NCBI GenBank assembly: GCA_033763935.1
Contig: JANRJO010000037.1
Coordinates: forward strand, 31,545-95,544
Reading direction: 5' to 3'
Origin: DALYJJ01 sp033763935
GTDB taxonomy: Bacteria; Acidobacteriota; Terriglobia; Bryobacterales; Bryobacteraceae
DNA length: 64,000 bases
Of the stretch, positions 1 to 9,633 are shown in pieces (within the stretch, counting starts at the first letter, position 1; every line of letters starts with the position of its first letter). The position numbers and the translations under genes are program-made. Under the pieces are notes generated by a model, which was given only the letters and a program-made list of their open reading frames with translations, made no database searches and was not told the origin of the DNA.

Positions 1-1013
1 AAGGCATCGCCCCAGCCGCGGCGAAGCGCGCCCAGTCCGCAGCCGAGCAGCTTTGACAGGATGGCCGCCACCAGGATGACAGCCGAGAGAGCGAGCGTCG
101 CCGGAATGGTGAAGACGGAGATATCGAGGTGCATGCCGATGCCGGCCAGGAAGAACGGCACCAGCAGCTCAGTGACTCCGTGGGCCAAGTCGTGGACACG
201 GTGATTGACGCTTTCCGAGAGCGCCATGCCGGCGAGGAACGCGCCGATGATGGCGGCGACGCCGGCGTAGATGGCGAGAACGGACAGGCCGAAGAGGAGA
301 ATCAAGGCCAGGTTGAACTGTGCTTCGCCGGCGCGGAATGATTCGGTTACGCGCGGGACCAGACGATTCAGGGCGCGGCGGCCCAGGATGGCGACCAGCA
401 GCGTGAATCCAATGGACAGGGCAGCGGTGATGCCGATCTGGACGAAGTCGATCGCGCCCTTGGCCATGGAACTGACGACGGCGAGCACTAAGAGGCCGAG
501 GACGTCGTCGATCACAGCGGCGGCAAGGATGATCTGGCTGGCCTGGGCCTGCAGGAGCCCTTTGGCGCTCAGCACCTGCGCAGTGATCCCGACGCTGGTG
601 GCGACCATCGCCGCACCCATGAAGATGGCTTCGATCGGCGGCCCCCCCCACAACCGCAGGATGCCCCATCCCAAGGCGAACGGAATGACCACACCGAGCG
701 TGGCGACAATCAGCGCGGTGCCGCCGACGCGGAACAGCGACGAGGCCTTCACCTCCAGACCGACGCGGAACAGCAGGAACATCACGCCTAACTCAGCGAG
801 CGCGGTCAGCAACTCATTGGGAGCCACCCAGGCGAGGACACTGGGGCCGATGAGGAGGCCGGCCAGGATTTCGCCCACGATGCCCGGCTGGTGAAGCCGT
901 TCGAACAGTTCGGCCATCAGCTTGGCGGAGCCGAAGACGAGCAGCATCGATAGCGGCAGACGAACGGCGTTCGCGTCGGCGGCGAGCAGGAAGGAAAAGA
1001 GATCGAAGGTCAA
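1..1013 (-). CDS. Kef-type cation:proton antiporter (CPA2), 3' end cut by window
   Basis: Reading the minus strand from a TTG at 1013 gives about 337 residues of hydrophobic protein with no stop before the window edge, so the C-terminus is missing. It has the monovalent cation:proton antiporter-2 fold features: an early GIVGEILAGLLIGPS stretch, a GVMFLLFRVGLEV segment, and a central VIDDVLGLLVLA motif whose adjacent Asp residues are those expected to carry the ion in this family. About nine membrane segments are visible. It would exchange Na+ or K+ for H+ across the inner membrane. The start overlaps the TGA of the upstream DUF389 gene by two bases (1012-1010), which suggests translational coupling. 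No TrkA-N regulatory domain can be seen in the available part. Start choice is uncertain because TTG is weak; an internal ATG also exists after about 22 residues. Confidence 0.88.
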   Translation of the reverse strand, partial: MTFDLFSFLLAADANAVRLPLSMLLVFGSAKLMAELFERLHQPGIVGEILAGLLIGPSVLAWVAPNELLTALAELGVMFLLFRVGLEVKASSLFRVGGTALIVATLGVVIPFALGWGILRLWGGPPIEAIFMGAAMVATSVGITAQVLSAKGLLQAQASQIILAAAVIDDVLGLLVLAVVSSMAKGAIDFVQIGITAALSIGFTLLVAILGRRALNRLVPRVTESFRAGEAQFNLALILLFGLSVLAIYAGVAAIIGAFLAGMALSESVNHRVHDLAHGVTELLVPFFLAGIGMHLDISVFTIPATLALSAVILVAAILSKLLGCGLGALRRGWGDA

Positions 1014-2398
1014 CGTTTCGGCCTTTGCAGTTCAGCGATGATGGTGAGCGAATCTACTCCAAGCCGCTGCGCCATGGCGCGCTCCAGCAGGGAGCGAGTG
1101 GATTCGGGCAGCGGGGTGCGTGCTTCGTAGCGCACACGCAGGACAACGCCTTCCTCGCTGAAGCCGAGCTCGGACGAGAGAAGGTTGCCCGCTTCGGCCG
1201 GCCAGAGCGAAACCAGGGGTTGGCGAAAGCGGTTCATGACGTCGGCGCGAATCAAGGAGAGTGCTACGGGCGCCGGCGGTTCGGGAGCGGGAGCGTTTTC
1301 GGCGAGGCTCTTGCGCAAGGTCAGCAGATCGTCTTCCGCGGCGACCTTCTGCACGCGAATGTGGGCCGGACGGCCGCTGGCGGCGGCCAGGCGCCGTTCG
1401 GCTTCCTGGACCTTCTCGGCAGGTACGGTCTGCGTAGTGATCACCCGCACCAGCAGGCGTTCCGGCTGGACGTCCACGCTCTGGGCAACGATCGCCTCGG
1501 GCGGCGCCAGCGACCGCACCGTCTCACGCGCCGAGGAACGGGCGACGGTCTCGTCGCGCAGGCGCTGCAGGGACTCGCGCAGAGGGAGGTACAGGCTTGC
1601 TAGCACCACCACCAGCATCACGACACGCCACCGGAGGCGGCCGACCTCTGCGAAACCGCGAGCGAGCGCGGTGTGATTGAGGAAACGATAAAGGTGGTCC
1701 TGAGAGCGGTCGACTGCGTCGCGCACGCTTACCGAGTCCATCCGAGCCACCAGGAAGACGACGAAGGCCGCTGCGACGATGGCGGCGAGGTTCGTGACGA
1801 AGAGAAGGCCGGCCCCCGACATGATCTCCGTTCGCCAGCCACTGCCGACGCCGAAGCCGACCGTGCAGAGGGGAGGCATGAGGGCGACGGCGATGGCCAC
1901 GCCGGGGAGGGCGGTAACGCCGCCGCCGCTGCCACCGCGCACTACAACCAGGCTTCCGGCAAATCCGGAAAGGACCGCAACGCCGAGGTCCAGAAGATTG
2001 GGTTGCGTCCGCGCCAGGATCTCCGAAGTAGCGGCATGGAACGGCAGCAGCCAGACCAGCGTGGCGGAGAAACCGACAGCCCCGAAGACGCTCAGCACGA
2101 TGAGGAACAGGGAGCGCACGCCGAGGTAGAGGTCGGCGGCGCCGAGCGCGAGACCGGCGGAGAGAATGGGACCCATGAGCGGCGAAACCAACATCGCGCC
2201 GATGACGACGGCCGGGCTGTTCAATACGAGGCCCAGAGTGGCAATGCCTGCGGCGATCGTCAGCTCCAGCCAGTAGTTGAGGCTCTCGATTTCGGCCGCT
2301 TCGTAGAGCTGCCGGTAGACCCTCGGCTTTGCGGCGGGGTCGAGCCGCAACAGGCGTTCGAGACGTTCGAGCACGGGTGCGGTGGTCGTGGCAGCCAT
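1010..2398 (-). CDS. DUF389 family membrane protein
   Basis: This 462-residue protein has an N-terminal cytoplasmic stretch, about six to seven membrane segments between residues 45 and 290, and a soluble C-terminal domain. The segment AVVIGAMLVSPLMGPILSAG near residue 65 is the hallmark of DUF389 (TIGR00341-like) proteins, whose biochemical role is unknown. The C-terminal 170 residues resemble a repeated alpha/beta module. It lies 27 bp downstream of treY on the same strand and overlaps the following antiporter gene, so it probably belongs to one long transcript with the trehalose genes. A G-rich AGGGG sits almost against the ATG. Family assignment is firm from sequence pattern; function is unknown, although the coupling with a cation antiporter suggests a transport or ion-homeostasis role (inference). 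Confidence 0.85.
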   Translation of the reverse strand: MAATTTAPVLERLERLLRLDPAAKPRVYRQLYEAAEIESLNYWLELTIAAGIATLGLVLNSPAVVIGAMLVSPLMGPILSAGLALGAADLYLGVRSLFLIVLSVFGAVGFSATLVWLLPFHAATSEILARTQPNLLDLGVAVLSGFAGSLVVVRGGSGGGVTALPGVAIAVALMPPLCTVGFGVGSGWRTEIMSGAGLLFVTNLAAIVAAAFVVFLVARMDSVSVRDAVDRSQDHLYRFLNHTALARGFAEVGRLRWRVVMLVVVLASLYLPLRESLQRLRDETVARSSARETVRSLAPPEAIVAQSVDVQPERLLVRVITTQTVPAEKVQEAERRLAAASGRPAHIRVQKVAAEDDLLTLRKSLAENAPAPEPPAPVALSLIRADVMNRFRQPLVSLWPAEAGNLLSSELGFSEEGVVLRVRYEARTPLPESTRSLLERAMAQRLGVDSLTIIAELQRPKR

Positions 2399-2425
2399 TC
2401 CCCTACAGATTAACGAATGCTAACG

Positions 2426-5221
2426 CTAGGACGGAACCAGCAACGCGACCGGAAAGCTTCTGAGCACGCGGTGCACGTCCAGCGAGCCGGAGAGCGAGGC
2501 GTGGACACGCTCCCCGGTGTACACGTTGAGCCATTGCCGGGGCGCGCCTTCGGGAAGCGGGAGGGCGGTATCGCGCCAGTGTGGGCGGCCGAAGGGCATG
2601 CGCTCCTGGGTTTGGAGGCGTGCGAGGAGGCGGGGAACGGCGCTGAGGGCCCATCGATCTTCGCGACGGCGAGCGAAGGCCACGACGTTGTCTGCTCGCG
2701 TTCCCGTTGGCTGAATCGGCAGATACTCGCCGACCGTGAACAAGTCAGGATCGCGCCTGCGCTGTGCCATCGCTTTGATGATCGTGTAGAGCTTGACTCC
2801 GCCGTCGCGCCAGTTTTGCAGGAGCACGTCAACGAGGGGCAGGGCAGCATCGGCCCGCCAGGAAGCGATCTCCTCCAGTACGTTGGCACGGATGCGGTAG
2901 TCGACGGGCCGGCGGTTGTCGGGATCGACGAGACTGAGGTCCCAAAGGGCGGTGCCCTGGTAGAAGTCGGGCACGCCCGGGGAGGCGATCTTCAGCAGAG
3001 TTTGGGAGAGCGAATTCAACGCGCCATGGAACGCCACGCGGCGCTGGAGCGGGAGGAAGTCGTCGAGAAAGGGGTTGCCGTTCTCGTCGCGCAGCAGTCC
3101 GGTGACGAATTTCATCAGCGCTTCTTCGTACGGCTCATTAGGGGTGAGCCAACTGGAGTTGCGCTTGCCCTCCCGCACCGCCTTACGCATGTACTCGCGG
3201 ATACGGTCGGGGAGTTGCGGCAGTTCCGCATCGTCGAGCGGCCACGCTCCCACCAGTGTCTGGTACACCAGATACTCATCGTTCGCGTCGGGGGCGGGGA
3301 CTCCGTCGATCTCCGTTTTGAAGATCCGGTTCCAGCGCCGCCACTTCACGACGCGGCGGGTCCATTCGGCGACGAGTTCGGAGAGGACGTTCAGGCGAGC
3401 GCGGACGTCTTCGCTGCGCTTGGTGTCGTGGGTGGAGGTAGCGTTCATGGTGGCGGGCCAGGCCTTCTGGCGCTGGCAATTGAACGCGTGGAACTCCTCG
3501 GGCGACACAGGCTCCTGGCGGCCGCCGACGTCGTTTACGGAGATGAGGCGGTTGTAGAGGTAGAGCGTCGTATCTTCGACACCTTTGGCGGTGACGGGTC
3601 CGGTGAGCTGCTGCCACCGCCTGACGAAGGCCAGCGCATCGGTGCGTTGCTGGGCGGTAAAGCGCCGCGGGAAACGCAACAGGAGGATTTGCTCGAGGAA
3701 GCGAAAGACTTCGGGAGCGATGGTGGTGTTGCGGCGGCGGGCGTGCTCGAGGGCGTGGAGAAGGACGGCGCGGTCGGCGTCGCTCATGCGTTCGTCGCGC
3801 GCGTAGGTGCGGTATACGGGCAGGCAGGCGTTGACCTCGATCAGCGCGCGGCGGAGCTCGTTGGGGCCGAGGTCCCGGGCGTGGCGGTCCTGTTCGGCGA
3901 GCAAGGCGAGATGAGCGGCGAGGGCGAGCATTTCGCCGGCGAAGAGGACCTTCATCACGCGCTTCTTCTGCTCGTACTCGATGTCCTCGAAGGCGATGTC
4001 GACGCCGACCAGCCTGCGGTACAGGTTGTCGAGGTTCTCGAGGCCGGGCCGGCTGACGAAGAGATTGTTCACCGCTCCGAGGAAGTCGTAGCCGCTGGTG
4101 CCATCGCAGGGCCAGCCGTCGGGCAGCCGCTCGTGACCGGTGAGGATCTTCTCCACCACCAGGTAGGCGCCCGGCGTGCCGGCGCGCACCCGGTCCAGGT
4201 AGGCGTGCGGATCGTAGAGGCCATCGATGTGGTCGATGCGGAGGCCATGGACCTTGCCTTCGCGGACGAGTTGATAGATGAGGCGATGCGTCTCCTCGTG
4301 GACGGCGTCATCCTGGGCGCGGAGGGCGACGAGTTCGCTGACATCGAAGAAGCGGCGGTAGTTCACCTTCTCGCCAGCGGCCTTCCACCAGGCGAGCACG
4401 TAGGTTTGGGCGGAGAGCAGCGCGTCGAGCTCGTCGAAGCTCTCGGGTTCGCCCTTGCGGCCGCGGAGCCGGTTGAGTGCCGCGACGAAGGCGGCGCGCA
4501 CGGCGCCGGATTCCGCGTGCAGCGCTGCGAGCTTCTCTTTGAGCGCACGGCTTTCGCGAGCGCGGGCTTCGAGATTGACGAAGTCGGAGGACTGGCGCGG
4601 AGGCAGGCGCTCGAAGGAAGCGATGAGGTCGGCCAGGGCGGGGAGTTCAGCATAGGCGGGAGAGGGGCCGAGAATCGCCGGGTACGAAGAGGGGTCCACG
4701 GGCAAGCGGGCCTCATAGTAGCGGATGACGAAGGCGCCGTTCTCATAGGCGGGAATCAACTCCTGGTTCTCGAGGACGGAGCCGTAGGTGCTGCCGAGGA
4801 TGGGCAGGAGGACCTTTTCTTCGGTGGAGCCCCGGGCGGGTTCCCAGTCGATATCGAAGTAGGTCGCATAGGGAGAACTGGGGCCATTCTCGAGCACGTC
4901 GGTCCACCAGGGATTCTCGGAGCTGGCGGCCATATGGTTGGGGACGATGTCCAGCAACAGCTTCATGCCCTGTGCGGCGAGGGCCGCCACGAGCGCGTCG
5001 AAGTCATTGGGCGATCCCAGCTCGGGATTCAGCCGTAGGGGATTCGTGACGTCGTACCCGTGTGTGCTCCCCTGGCGGGCCTGCAAGATGGGCGACGCGT
5101 AGAGATGAGTGACTCCGAGCCCGGCGATATAGGGCAGCGAGTCAAGCGCGTCTTTGAAACCGTATCGGGCGTTGAACTGCACGCGATAGGCGCCGGCGGG
5201 GAAGCGTTCGAGGCTGCTCAT
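2426..5221 (-). CDS. treY: malto-oligosyltrehalose synthase
   Basis: TreY rearranges the reducing-end glucose of a maltodextrin into a terminal alpha,alpha-1,1-linked trehalosyl unit, the first step of the TreYZ trehalose pathway in the cytoplasm. The roughly 931-residue product has GH13 conserved regions in order: LLLDIVPNHMA (region I), GLRIDHIDGLYDPHAYL (region II with the nucleophile Asp), VVEKIL (region III acid Glu) and THDTKR (region IV). Length and the N-terminal AGAYRVQF pattern match TreY. I place the start at 5221, where the ATG overlaps the TGA of the upstream GH57 gene (ATGA, 5218-5221); a GTG at 5239 would add six residues. The neighbour treZ supplies the second step. No debranching enzyme treX is seen nearby. 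Confidence 0.95.
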   Translation of the reverse strand: MSSLERFPAGAYRVQFNARYGFKDALDSLPYIAGLGVTHLYASPILQARQGSTHGYDVTNPLRLNPELGSPNDFDALVAALAAQGMKLLLDIVPNHMAASSENPWWTDVLENGPSSPYATYFDIDWEPARGSTEEKVLLPILGSTYGSVLENQELIPAYENGAFVIRYYEARLPVDPSSYPAILGPSPAYAELPALADLIASFERLPPRQSSDFVNLEARARESRALKEKLAALHAESGAVRAAFVAALNRLRGRKGEPESFDELDALLSAQTYVLAWWKAAGEKVNYRRFFDVSELVALRAQDDAVHEETHRLIYQLVREGKVHGLRIDHIDGLYDPHAYLDRVRAGTPGAYLVVEKILTGHERLPDGWPCDGTSGYDFLGAVNNLFVSRPGLENLDNLYRRLVGVDIAFEDIEYEQKKRVMKVLFAGEMLALAAHLALLAEQDRHARDLGPNELRRALIEVNACLPVYRTYARDERMSDADRAVLLHALEHARRRNTTIAPEVFRFLEQILLLRFPRRFTAQQRTDALAFVRRWQQLTGPVTAKGVEDTTLYLYNRLISVNDVGGRQEPVSPEEFHAFNCQRQKAWPATMNATSTHDTKRSEDVRARLNVLSELVAEWTRRVVKWRRWNRIFKTEIDGVPAPDANDEYLVYQTLVGAWPLDDAELPQLPDRIREYMRKAVREGKRNSSWLTPNEPYEEALMKFVTGLLRDENGNPFLDDFLPLQRRVAFHGALNSLSQTLLKIASPGVPDFYQGTALWDLSLVDPDNRRPVDYRIRANVLEEIASWRADAALPLVDVLLQNWRDGGVKLYTIIKAMAQRRRDPDLFTVGEYLPIQPTGTRADNVVAFARRREDRWALSAVPRLLARLQTQERMPFGRPHWRDTALPLPEGAPRQWLNVYTGERVHASLSGSLDVHRVLRSFPVALLVPS

Positions 5222-7632
5222 GGAAGGCGGACTCCGCACCGGTCACAGACGCGGCGAAACAGACTCTCCCACTTTGCGGCCTCGGTGTCTCCGGCAGCCG
5301 CGCGCTCGCACATTACCGGCAGCATCCCGCGCATCAAGGAGAAGCAACTGTTCTGGACGCTCCAGGTGCTGACCGGGAAGGGAAGCAGGCGCGTCACGTC
5401 GAGGAGTTCGTCGAGTTGCTCGAGGAGGAAGGTGTGGAGCGGTTCGGCTTCGAGCGCGGCTGCGAGGGCGTCCATACGCTGGCGAAAGCTGTATTCGAGG
5501 GTCGTCGAGTCCAACTCCACGTGGCGCTTCGACGCCTCGGCTACCAGCGCGCGCACGCGGTCCAGGTCCGGCTCGCCATGCCGGAACGCCCGGCGCAGGC
5601 TGCTGTTGATGGCGTACTCCGCGGTGCTCTCAAACACTTTCGGGAGCGGTACGGAGAGGTCGGCGAGGAAGCTCATCATCGGGGCGTAGCGCTCGTAGAG
5701 CTGGCGGTAGAGACTGCCGGCCTCGTCGAGGGAAGCGTTCAGGATGGTGCGGATGACCTTGCGCTGTTCATCGCGGAACAGGGTTTTCAACGAGTACACG
5801 TTCTTGCCGAAACCGGAATCCATCAACCGAAGGACTTCGGGGATGTCGGCGCGGTCGAACGCGGTGCGGACGGCGGCGGAGAGGGCGTCGTAGGCCTCGG
5901 GCCCCTGGAACTCGCGCACACCTCCGGTCACGTTGTGATCCCCGAAATGCAGTACTCCGTAGGTCAGCAACTGGCGGTGCCGTGTGATCTCGGACGTGAA
6001 CCATGCGCGGCCCATGGTGAAGCGCATGGGTCCGGAGAAGAGTTCGAAGCGATCCTCCGACACGGCGGTATAGCAGTAGGCGCGGGACTCCTCCTCACCG
6101 AACAGGCTGCTGATGGCGTAGTGAGCGGCCACTTTGCGGAGGTCGACCATGGCCGGGCGCACCCACTTCTCAAAGATGACGCGGCCGTCGCCATGTTCGG
6201 GGAGATTGCTTTTGGCACGCGCGAGGCGTTCGAGAAACGGCTCCTCAATGCGGTCTTCGAATAACAGCCCGGACAGCTGCACCGCGCGCGCGGCGTAGGC
6301 GATGACCTGGACCGTTTCGATCCCGGAGAGCTCATCGAAGAACCAGCCGCAGCTGGTGTACATGAGCATGGCGTGGCGTTGGACTTCGAGCAGCCGCCAG
6401 CAGAGGACCTCGTCGTCGTGGTCGAGCGGACGGACAGCATGCTGCGCCAGGAACGCCGCACGCGATTCGGGACAGCGGTTGAGGACCACGTTGATATAGT
6501 CGTCGCGCGCCGCCCAGGGGTCTTTCAAGAGCTTCGACGCCTCGCGTTCGTAGAGCGGGGCCAGGGTGTCGCGCAGCCAGTCGAGCGCCTGCCGGAGGGG
6601 CCCGCGCCACCCCTGCCGCCAGCCGCGGCCGCCGCCGGCCTGGCATCCGCAGTCGCTATTCCAGCGCTGGACGCCGTGGCTGCAGCTCCAGGCCGTGTTG
6701 GGATAGATTTCGACTTCGTGAGCAGGCGGAAACAGTTCGAGGAACTGCGCGTAGTTGGTGATTTGCGCGAGGTTCTTCTCGGCGACGTGGCGCAACGCGT
6801 AGGTGAGAGCCATTTCCCCGTGGCGGTGATGATGGCCGTAGGTTTCGCCGTCGGTGGCGATGTGGAGGAGCCGCGGGCGTTCCTCGAGGGGCGCGGTGTC
6901 CAGCATTCGCTGTGCGAGGCGCTCGCCGCTGTCGAGCAGCCGCTCAAAGGCGACGGCGCGGGAGATGGGGCCGTCGTAGAAGAAGACGTTGATAGTCCTT
7001 GACGAGGGCAGGCGCACGCGGTAGGCGCGTGTGGGGTCAATGCGGCCGCCGGTGACGTCCTTCCATGAGCGGCCGCCGATCTTGCGAACGCGCCGGCATT
7101 GATACGGCGCCAGAACGGTGAAGCGCACGCCGTGCTCGGCCATGATGTCGAGGGACTCTTCGTCCACCGCGGTCTCCGGCAGCCACATTCCTTCGGGAGG
7201 CCTCTTGAAGCGGTGAAGGAAATCGCGAATGCCCCACCGGATCTGTGTGCGCTTGTCGCGGCGGTTGGCGAGCGGCATGATCAGGTGGTTGTAGCATTGC
7301 GCCATGGCGGAACCATGGCCGCCGAAGCGTTCCGCGCTGAGGCGGTCCGCTTCGAGCACGCGGCAGTAGTTGGCGGGCGAGTGTTTCTGCATCCAGCTCA
7401 GCAGCGTGGGTCCCACGTTGAAGCTGATCTGGGAATAGTTGTTGACGATGTCGACGATGCGATGGTCGCCATCCAGAACGCGGGAGGCGCTGTTGGGCCC
7501 GTAGCATTCGGCGTCGATGCGCTCGTTCCAGTCATGGTAAGGGTAGGCGGAGTCCTGCAGTTCGATCGTTTCGAGCCAGGGGTTCTCCCGGGGCGGCTGG
7601 TAGAAGTGCGCGTGAACGCACAAGTATTTCAT
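5218..7632 (-). CDS. GH57-family glycoside hydrolase with DUF3536 domain
   Basis: The 804-residue protein begins with HAHFYQPPRENPW, the N-terminal signature of family 57 glycoside hydrolases. It carries GMWLPETAVDEESL, whose Glu fits the GH57 nucleophile region. Residues from about 300 to the end match the DUF3536 type of extension seen on GH57 proteins that sit next to trehalose or glycogen genes. It has no signal peptide, so it acts in the cytoplasm, probably on alpha-glucans. Its start overlaps the treZ stop by ATGA (7629-7632) and its stop overlaps the treY start in the same way, so the three are translationally coupled. A plausible role is trimming or rearranging maltodextrin substrate for TreYZ, but the exact reaction cannot be told from sequence. 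Amylase, amylopullulanase or 4-alpha-glucanotransferase activities are all known in GH57. Confidence 0.88.
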   Translation of the reverse strand: MKYLCVHAHFYQPPRENPWLETIELQDSAYPYHDWNERIDAECYGPNSASRVLDGDHRIVDIVNNYSQISFNVGPTLLSWMQKHSPANYCRVLEADRLSAERFGGHGSAMAQCYNHLIMPLANRRDKRTQIRWGIRDFLHRFKRPPEGMWLPETAVDEESLDIMAEHGVRFTVLAPYQCRRVRKIGGRSWKDVTGGRIDPTRAYRVRLPSSRTINVFFYDGPISRAVAFERLLDSGERLAQRMLDTAPLEERPRLLHIATDGETYGHHHRHGEMALTYALRHVAEKNLAQITNYAQFLELFPPAHEVEIYPNTAWSCSHGVQRWNSDCGCQAGGGRGWRQGWRGPLRQALDWLRDTLAPLYEREASKLLKDPWAARDDYINVVLNRCPESRAAFLAQHAVRPLDHDDEVLCWRLLEVQRHAMLMYTSCGWFFDELSGIETVQVIAYAARAVQLSGLLFEDRIEEPFLERLARAKSNLPEHGDGRVIFEKWVRPAMVDLRKVAAHYAISSLFGEEESRAYCYTAVSEDRFELFSGPMRFTMGRAWFTSEITRHRQLLTYGVLHFGDHNVTGGVREFQGPEAYDALSAAVRTAFDRADIPEVLRLMDSGFGKNVYSLKTLFRDEQRKVIRTILNASLDEAGSLYRQLYERYAPMMSFLADLSVPLPKVFESTAEYAINSSLRRAFRHGEPDLDRVRALVAEASKRHVELDSTTLEYSFRQRMDALAAALEAEPLHTFLLEQLDELLDVTRLLPFPVSTWSVQNSCFSLMRGMLPVMCERAAAGDTEAAKWESLFRRVCDRCGVRLP

Positions 7633-9479
7633 TCGGCGGCTACCTCACTTGCGAGCACGAGGCACGACTTGGGCTGGAGGACGAGGCTGATTCTTTCCGG
7701 CGCGGCCGCGAGGGGGCCGTTCCAGCGTGGGTGTGCGGAGTCCAGCGCCGTGCGCCACGCGCCGGCGGGCCGGGGCACAGTCTGCGCTTTATCGGCGAAG
7801 GAGAAGTAGAGCAGGCATTCCGCGCCGGCGGGCCGCGGATGCCAGGGACCATCGGCCCACCGGCGGCTAACCACCAGCCTGCGGCCTTCGTCAGGGCACA
7901 CTTCCATGTTCTGCTTGCCGCGGTGCGCCAGGCCGGGAAGGTCGCGTCGCAGCCGCAGCAGTTCTTTGTAGAACTGGTGGAGGACGGCATGTCGTCCCGT
8001 GTGGAGCAGTTCCTGGGAGAGAACGCCGCTCTCAAAGGTCGCGATCGCCTGCGGGTCCGGGGCGTCGCCGGCGAGTGCAAACTCCGGGAACTCTTCGCGC
8101 CGTCCCCGCCGCACGGCTTCAATCAGGCTGGGGTCGCCGTGGCTGACGAAGTAGGGGAAGTCCTCCGGCTCGCCGTACTCCTCGCCCATGAAGAGAAGGG
8201 GAATGAACGGCGAGAGGATTGTTGCGGCGGCGGCAAGTTTCAGCTCCTCGAACCCCACCAGCGCGGTCAAGCGATCGCCGCGCACTCGGTTGCCGACCTG
8301 GTCGTGATTTTGAGAGAAGACGACGAACCGCTCGGGGGGGATGTCGTCGGGGGGAGCGCCGTGCGGGCGCTGGCGATACCGCGAATACTCGCCGGTGTAG
8401 CAGTAGCCTTCGCGCATCGTCTTGGCGAACTGCTCGACGCCGTCGAAGTCGGCATAGTAACCGCGGCGTTCGCCGGTCAGCAGGACGTGCAGGCAATGGT
8501 GGAAGTCGTCGGACCATTGGGCGTCCAGGCCGTAGCCGCCCGCTTCCGGCAGGCGCAGCAGACGCGGGTCGTTCAGGTCACTTTCGGCGATCACCGGCAC
8601 AGTGCGGTCCAGCGCGGCGGCGCGAGCCGCCACGTGTTCCTTGATTTCCTCGAGGATGTGCCGGGGGGACAGATCGACGATGGCATGGACCGCATCCAGC
8701 CGCAATCCGTCGATGTGAAACTCGGTGACCCACTGCAGTGCGTTCTGGATAAAGTAGTCACGCACGGGACCGCTGTCGGCGCCGTGGAAGTTCAAGGCCG
8801 CGCCCCAGGGCGTCTTGTGCAGGTCGGTGAAATAGGGACCGAACTCCGCCAGGTAGTTGCCCTCCGGGCCGAGGTGGTTGTAGACCACGTCCAGGACCAC
8901 CGCCAGGCCGCGCGCGTGGCAGGCATCCACGAGTCGCTTGAGACCATCCGGACCGCCATAGCTGGCCTGGACTGCGAACGGGTACACGCCGTCGTAGCCC
9001 CAGTTCCGCTCGCCGGGAAAGGCGGCCACCGGCATCAGTTCCACGGCGGTGACGCCAAGGTCGGCAAGCCGGTCGAGGTGGGGGACAACCGCGTCGAACG
9101 TCCCTTCGGGAGTGAAGGCGCCGACATGCAATTCGTAGAGTACGTAGTCTCTGAGCGGCACGCCGCGCCAACCGGCATCGCTCCAGGAAAATTGTGCCGG
9201 CTGGACCGCGGAGGGCTGGTGCACGCCGTCAGGCTGCAGCCGGGAGGCGGGATCGGGCAGCCGCCGGTGTCCATCGAGACGGAACAGATAGCGGGCTCCG
9301 GGCGCCACGGGTACGGTGATCTCGAAGTAGCCGTGCTCACCGGGCTGCATAGGTATCGCCTCTTCCCTTGGGACGAGCAGTAGTTCCACTTGGCGGGCCC
9401 GAGGGGCCCAAGCGCGAAACAGGCAGTGATTGTGGTCCTGCCAGAACGCTCCAACCTGCTGCAATCGATGACTGCTCAT
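7629..9479 (-). CDS. treZ: malto-oligosyltrehalose trehalohydrolase
   Basis: TreZ releases free trehalose from the trehalosyl-maltodextrin made by TreY. The 616-residue product has an N-terminal beta domain (residues 1-95, starting near FRAWAPRARQVELLL) and a GH13 barrel with VVLDVVYNHLGPEGNYL (region I), GLRLDAVHAI (region II), VIAESDLNDPR (region III) and FSQNHDQVGNR (region IV). Length and order agree with TreZ rather than with glycogen branching enzyme, which is the main alternative. It is the first gene of the minus-strand operon. The 154 bp upstream (9480-9633) is AT-rich near the ATG and is shared with a divergent receiver-domain gene. The stop overlaps the next gene by four bases. Confidence 0.95.
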   Translation of the reverse strand: MSSHRLQQVGAFWQDHNHCLFRAWAPRARQVELLLVPREEAIPMQPGEHGYFEITVPVAPGARYLFRLDGHRRLPDPASRLQPDGVHQPSAVQPAQFSWSDAGWRGVPLRDYVLYELHVGAFTPEGTFDAVVPHLDRLADLGVTAVELMPVAAFPGERNWGYDGVYPFAVQASYGGPDGLKRLVDACHARGLAVVLDVVYNHLGPEGNYLAEFGPYFTDLHKTPWGAALNFHGADSGPVRDYFIQNALQWVTEFHIDGLRLDAVHAIVDLSPRHILEEIKEHVAARAAALDRTVPVIAESDLNDPRLLRLPEAGGYGLDAQWSDDFHHCLHVLLTGERRGYYADFDGVEQFAKTMREGYCYTGEYSRYRQRPHGAPPDDIPPERFVVFSQNHDQVGNRVRGDRLTALVGFEELKLAAAATILSPFIPLLFMGEEYGEPEDFPYFVSHGDPSLIEAVRRGRREEFPEFALAGDAPDPQAIATFESGVLSQELLHTGRHAVLHQFYKELLRLRRDLPGLAHRGKQNMEVCPDEGRRLVVSRRWADGPWHPRPAGAECLLYFSFADKAQTVPRPAGAWRTALDSAHPRWNGPLAAAPERISLVLQPKSCLVLASEVAAE

Positions 9480-9633
9480 AGATAATTAAGATACATTAAT
9501 ACTTAGGATAGACGAGTCGTAGAGGTTTGTGCGTGGGACACCTGTTGGCCGGGGGAAGTTTCAGAAGTTCGGGGAGGGAACCGCTTGACACCATTCGGCG
9601 GGGGGAGCATCCTTCCTGACAGAGGAGAGACCG
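9480..9633. other. divergent intergenic region between treZ and the receiver gene
   Basis: These 154 bp separate treZ (minus) from the small receiver protein (plus). The treZ-proximal 35 bases are markedly AT-rich for this genome, which fits a promoter for the trehalose operon, though no clean -35/-10 pair can be named on that side. On the plus side a TTGACA hexamer is listed separately. Confidence 0.4.
9585..9613 (+). promoter_or_regulatory. sigma70-like promoter for the receiver-domain gene
   Basis: A perfect TTGACA (9585-9590) is followed after 17 bp by CATCCT (9608-9613). The predicted start near 9620 leaves a short leader before the AGAGGAG ribosome site and the ATG at 9634. The -35 is perfect, the -10 is weak. 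Confidence 0.5.

Noticed and set aside
2417..5038. 873-residue plus-strand frame opposite treY
   Set aside because: It is the antisense shadow of a confirmed GH13 gene; composition is low-quality (Val/Gly/Glu runs) and no domain is visible. High GC at third positions creates such frames.
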